Assembly: GCA_017634455.1 (NCBI GenBank)
Contig: JAGBNK010000016.1
Span: 1-35,853, forward strand
From: Lachnospiraceae bacterium
GTDB taxonomy: Bacteria > Bacillota > Clostridia > Lachnospirales > Lachnospiraceae
Length of the DNA: 35,853 nucleotides
Direction of reading: 5' to 3'
The translations under genes and the position numbers were made by a program. Under the pieces are notes generated by a model that saw only the letters and a list, made by a program, of their open reading frames with translations, was not told where the DNA came from and ran no database searches. Below, one piece after another: positions 34,415 through 35,853 of the stretch (the stretch's first letter is position 1; each line of letters opens with the position of its first letter).

Positions 34415-35853
34415 TTATACTTCCTTGAAGTCAGCATCTACTACATCATCATCTGCTGAAGATGTTGCACCTGCTGCTCCGCTCATATCAGGACCTGCAC
34501 CTGCTCCCATGTCTGGGCCTGCACCTGCAGCCTGTGACTGCTCATACATCTTAGCAAATACCTTCTGAGCTGACTGTGTCAACTTCTCCTGTGCAGCCTT
34601 GAGGTCTGCAATATCAGAATCAGAAAGTGACTCAGCTTCTGGATGTGCATCAAGAATTGCCTTTACAGCAGCGATGTCAGCTTCAACTTCTGACTTGTCG
34701 GCAGCATCAATCTTGTCACCAACTTCATCAAGAGCCTTCTGTGTCTGGAATACAAATGCATCTGCATCGTTTCTAGCATCGATTGCTTCCTTACGCTTCT
34801 TATCCTGAGCTTCGAATTCCTGAGCTTCCTTAACAGCCTTCTCAATATCCTCATCAGACATATTTGAACCAGCTGTAATTGTAATGTGCTGTTCCTTACC
34901 TGTTCCTAAATCCTTAGCAGATACATTTACAATACCATTGGCATCAATATCGAATGTAACCTCGATCTGTGGAACACCTCTCATTGCTGGTGGAATACCA
35001 TCAAGTCTGAACTGTCCAAGGGACTTGTTATCTCTAGCGAACTGACGCTCACCCTGTACTACATTGATATCAACGGCTGTCTGGTTATCTGCAGCTGTTG
35101 AGAAGATCTGGCTCTTCTTTGTAGGAATAGTTGTATTTCTCTCAATAAGCTTTGTAGCAACACCACCCATTGTCTCGATAGAAAGTGAAAGTGGAGTTAC
35201 ATCAAGAAGAAGGATTTCACCTGCTCCCTCATCACCATTTAACTTACCACCCTGGATAGAAGCACCAAGTGCTACACACTCATCTGGGTTAAGTGACTTA
35301 CTTGGCTCCTTACCTGTAAGAGCCTTTACCTTATCCTGTACAGCTGGGATTCTTGTAGAACCACCAACAAGTAATACCTGTCCTAAATCAGCATTTGTAA
35401 GACCAGCATCCTTCATGGCGTTCTGTACTGGGATTGCTGTTCTCTCAACTAAGTCATGTGTTAACTCATCGAACTTAGCACGTGTGAGATCCATATCGAA
35501 GTGCTTTGGACCTTCTGCTGTTGCTGTGATAAATGGAAGGTTAATATTTGTAGTTGTAGCTGAAGAAAGTTCCTTCTTAGCCTTCTCTGCTGCTTCCTTC
35601 AATCTCTGCATAGCCATCTTGTCTGTAGAAAGGTCAACGCCTTCTGCTGACTTGAACTCAGAAAGCATCCAGTTAACGATTGCGTTATCGAAATCATCAC
35701 CACCAAGGTGTGTATCACCGTTTGTAGAAAGAACTTCGATGACACCATCGCCGATTTCAATGATAGATACATCAAATGTACCACCACCAAGATCATATAC
35801 CATAATCTTCTGCTCTTTCTCATTATCAAGACCATAAGCAAGTGCAGCTGCTG
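34415..35853 (-). CDS. dnaK: Chaperone protein DnaK (N-terminus outside window)
   Basis: Hsp70 chaperone. The frame is open to the window edge. About 478 residues are present and roughly the first 170 are missing. Visible are [15 protein letters not shown] at the edge, [24 protein letters not shown] and [13 protein letters not shown] at the linker. The substrate-binding domain and C-terminal tail [12 protein letters not shown] complete it. The tail before the end repeats GAGPDM. Codon use shows a highly expressed gene. In Firmicutes hrcA-grpE precede dnaK and would be expected beyond the edge. Confidence 0.98.
   Translation of the reverse strand, partial: AAALAYGLDNEKEQKIMVYDLGGGTFDVSIIEIGDGVIEVLSTNGDTHLGGDDFDNAIVNWMLSEFKSAEGVDLSTDKMAMQRLKEAAEKAKKELSSATTTNINLPFITATAEGPKHFDMDLTRAKFDELTHDLVERTAIPVQNAMKDAGLTNADLGQVLLVGGSTRIPAVQDKVKALTGKEPSKSLNPDECVALGASIQGGKLNGDEGAGEILLLDVTPLSLSIETMGGVATKLIERNTTIPTKKSQIFSTAADNQTAVDINVVQGERQFARDNKSLGQFRLDGIPPAMRGVPQIEVTFDIDANGIVNVSAKDLGTGKEQHITITAGSNMSDEDIEKAVKEAQEFEAQDKKRKEAIDARNDADAFVFQTQKALDEVGDKIDAADKSEVEADIAAVKAILDAHPEAESLSDSDIADLKAAQEKLTQSAQKVFAKMYEQSQAAGAGPDMGAGAGPDMSGAAGATSSADDDVVDADFKEV

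Overview
The window reads as a chromosomal segment of a low-GC Firmicute, most likely a fibre-degrading Lachnospiraceae (Butyrivibrio / Pseudobutyrivibrio / Roseburia-like). Clues are the AT-rich sequence, strong AGGAGG-type ribosome binding sites, the IreB/RuvX/DUF1292 and dnaK-dnaJ-prmA-rsmE gene orders, a domain-permuted GH3 enzyme, and many intracellular glycoside hydrolases. The genus is inferred from protein style only.

Nearly everything is on the minus strand, so transcription runs right to left. Right block (35853 to about 24600): dnaK (cut by the window edge), dnaJ, a GH1 beta-glucosidase, prmA, rsmE, a cysteine desulfurase, thiI, a plus-strand HPr-like gene and mtaB. This is the Firmicute dnaK-dnaJ-prmA-rsmE-mtaB block with GH1, nifS-thiI and the HPr-like gene inserted. 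Long imperfect hairpins lie directly downstream of rsmE and of nifS.

Middle block (24408 to 8491): a signalling operon (chemoreceptor, LytTR response regulator, AgrC-like sensor kinase), then a carbohydrate cluster. The cluster holds a membrane-anchored GH3 with permuted domains, two modules each made of a GH2 glycosidase divergent from its own AraC regulator, and a GPH-family sugar/cation symporter. The likely logic is partial hydrolysis of a plant-derived oligosaccharide or glycoside outside the membrane by GH3, import by the symporter, and cytoplasmic cleavage by the GH2 enzymes under AraC control. The substrate cannot be read from sequence.

Left block (8328 to 1): ireB, ruvX, DUF1292, RNase J, trmR, a U32-family tRNA hydroxylation gene (trhP-like), a beta-propeller lactonase-family gene, aroC, tgt, and the first codons of one more gene. 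This parallels the Bacillus yrzL-yrrK-yrzB-yrrMNO region, with RNase J between DUF1292 and trmR. Several genes abut or use TTG/GTG starts, so this is probably one long operon driven from a promoter near 8417-8445.

There are no rRNA, tRNA, CRISPR, phage or insertion-sequence genes. The points most worth a second look are the two long hairpins whose arm differences are mostly G-U wobbles on the minus-strand transcript, the histidine-less HPr-like protein, the chemoreceptor/LytTR/AgrC-like operon, and the duplicated GH2/AraC modules. I did not find an unmistakable new defence or mobile system.
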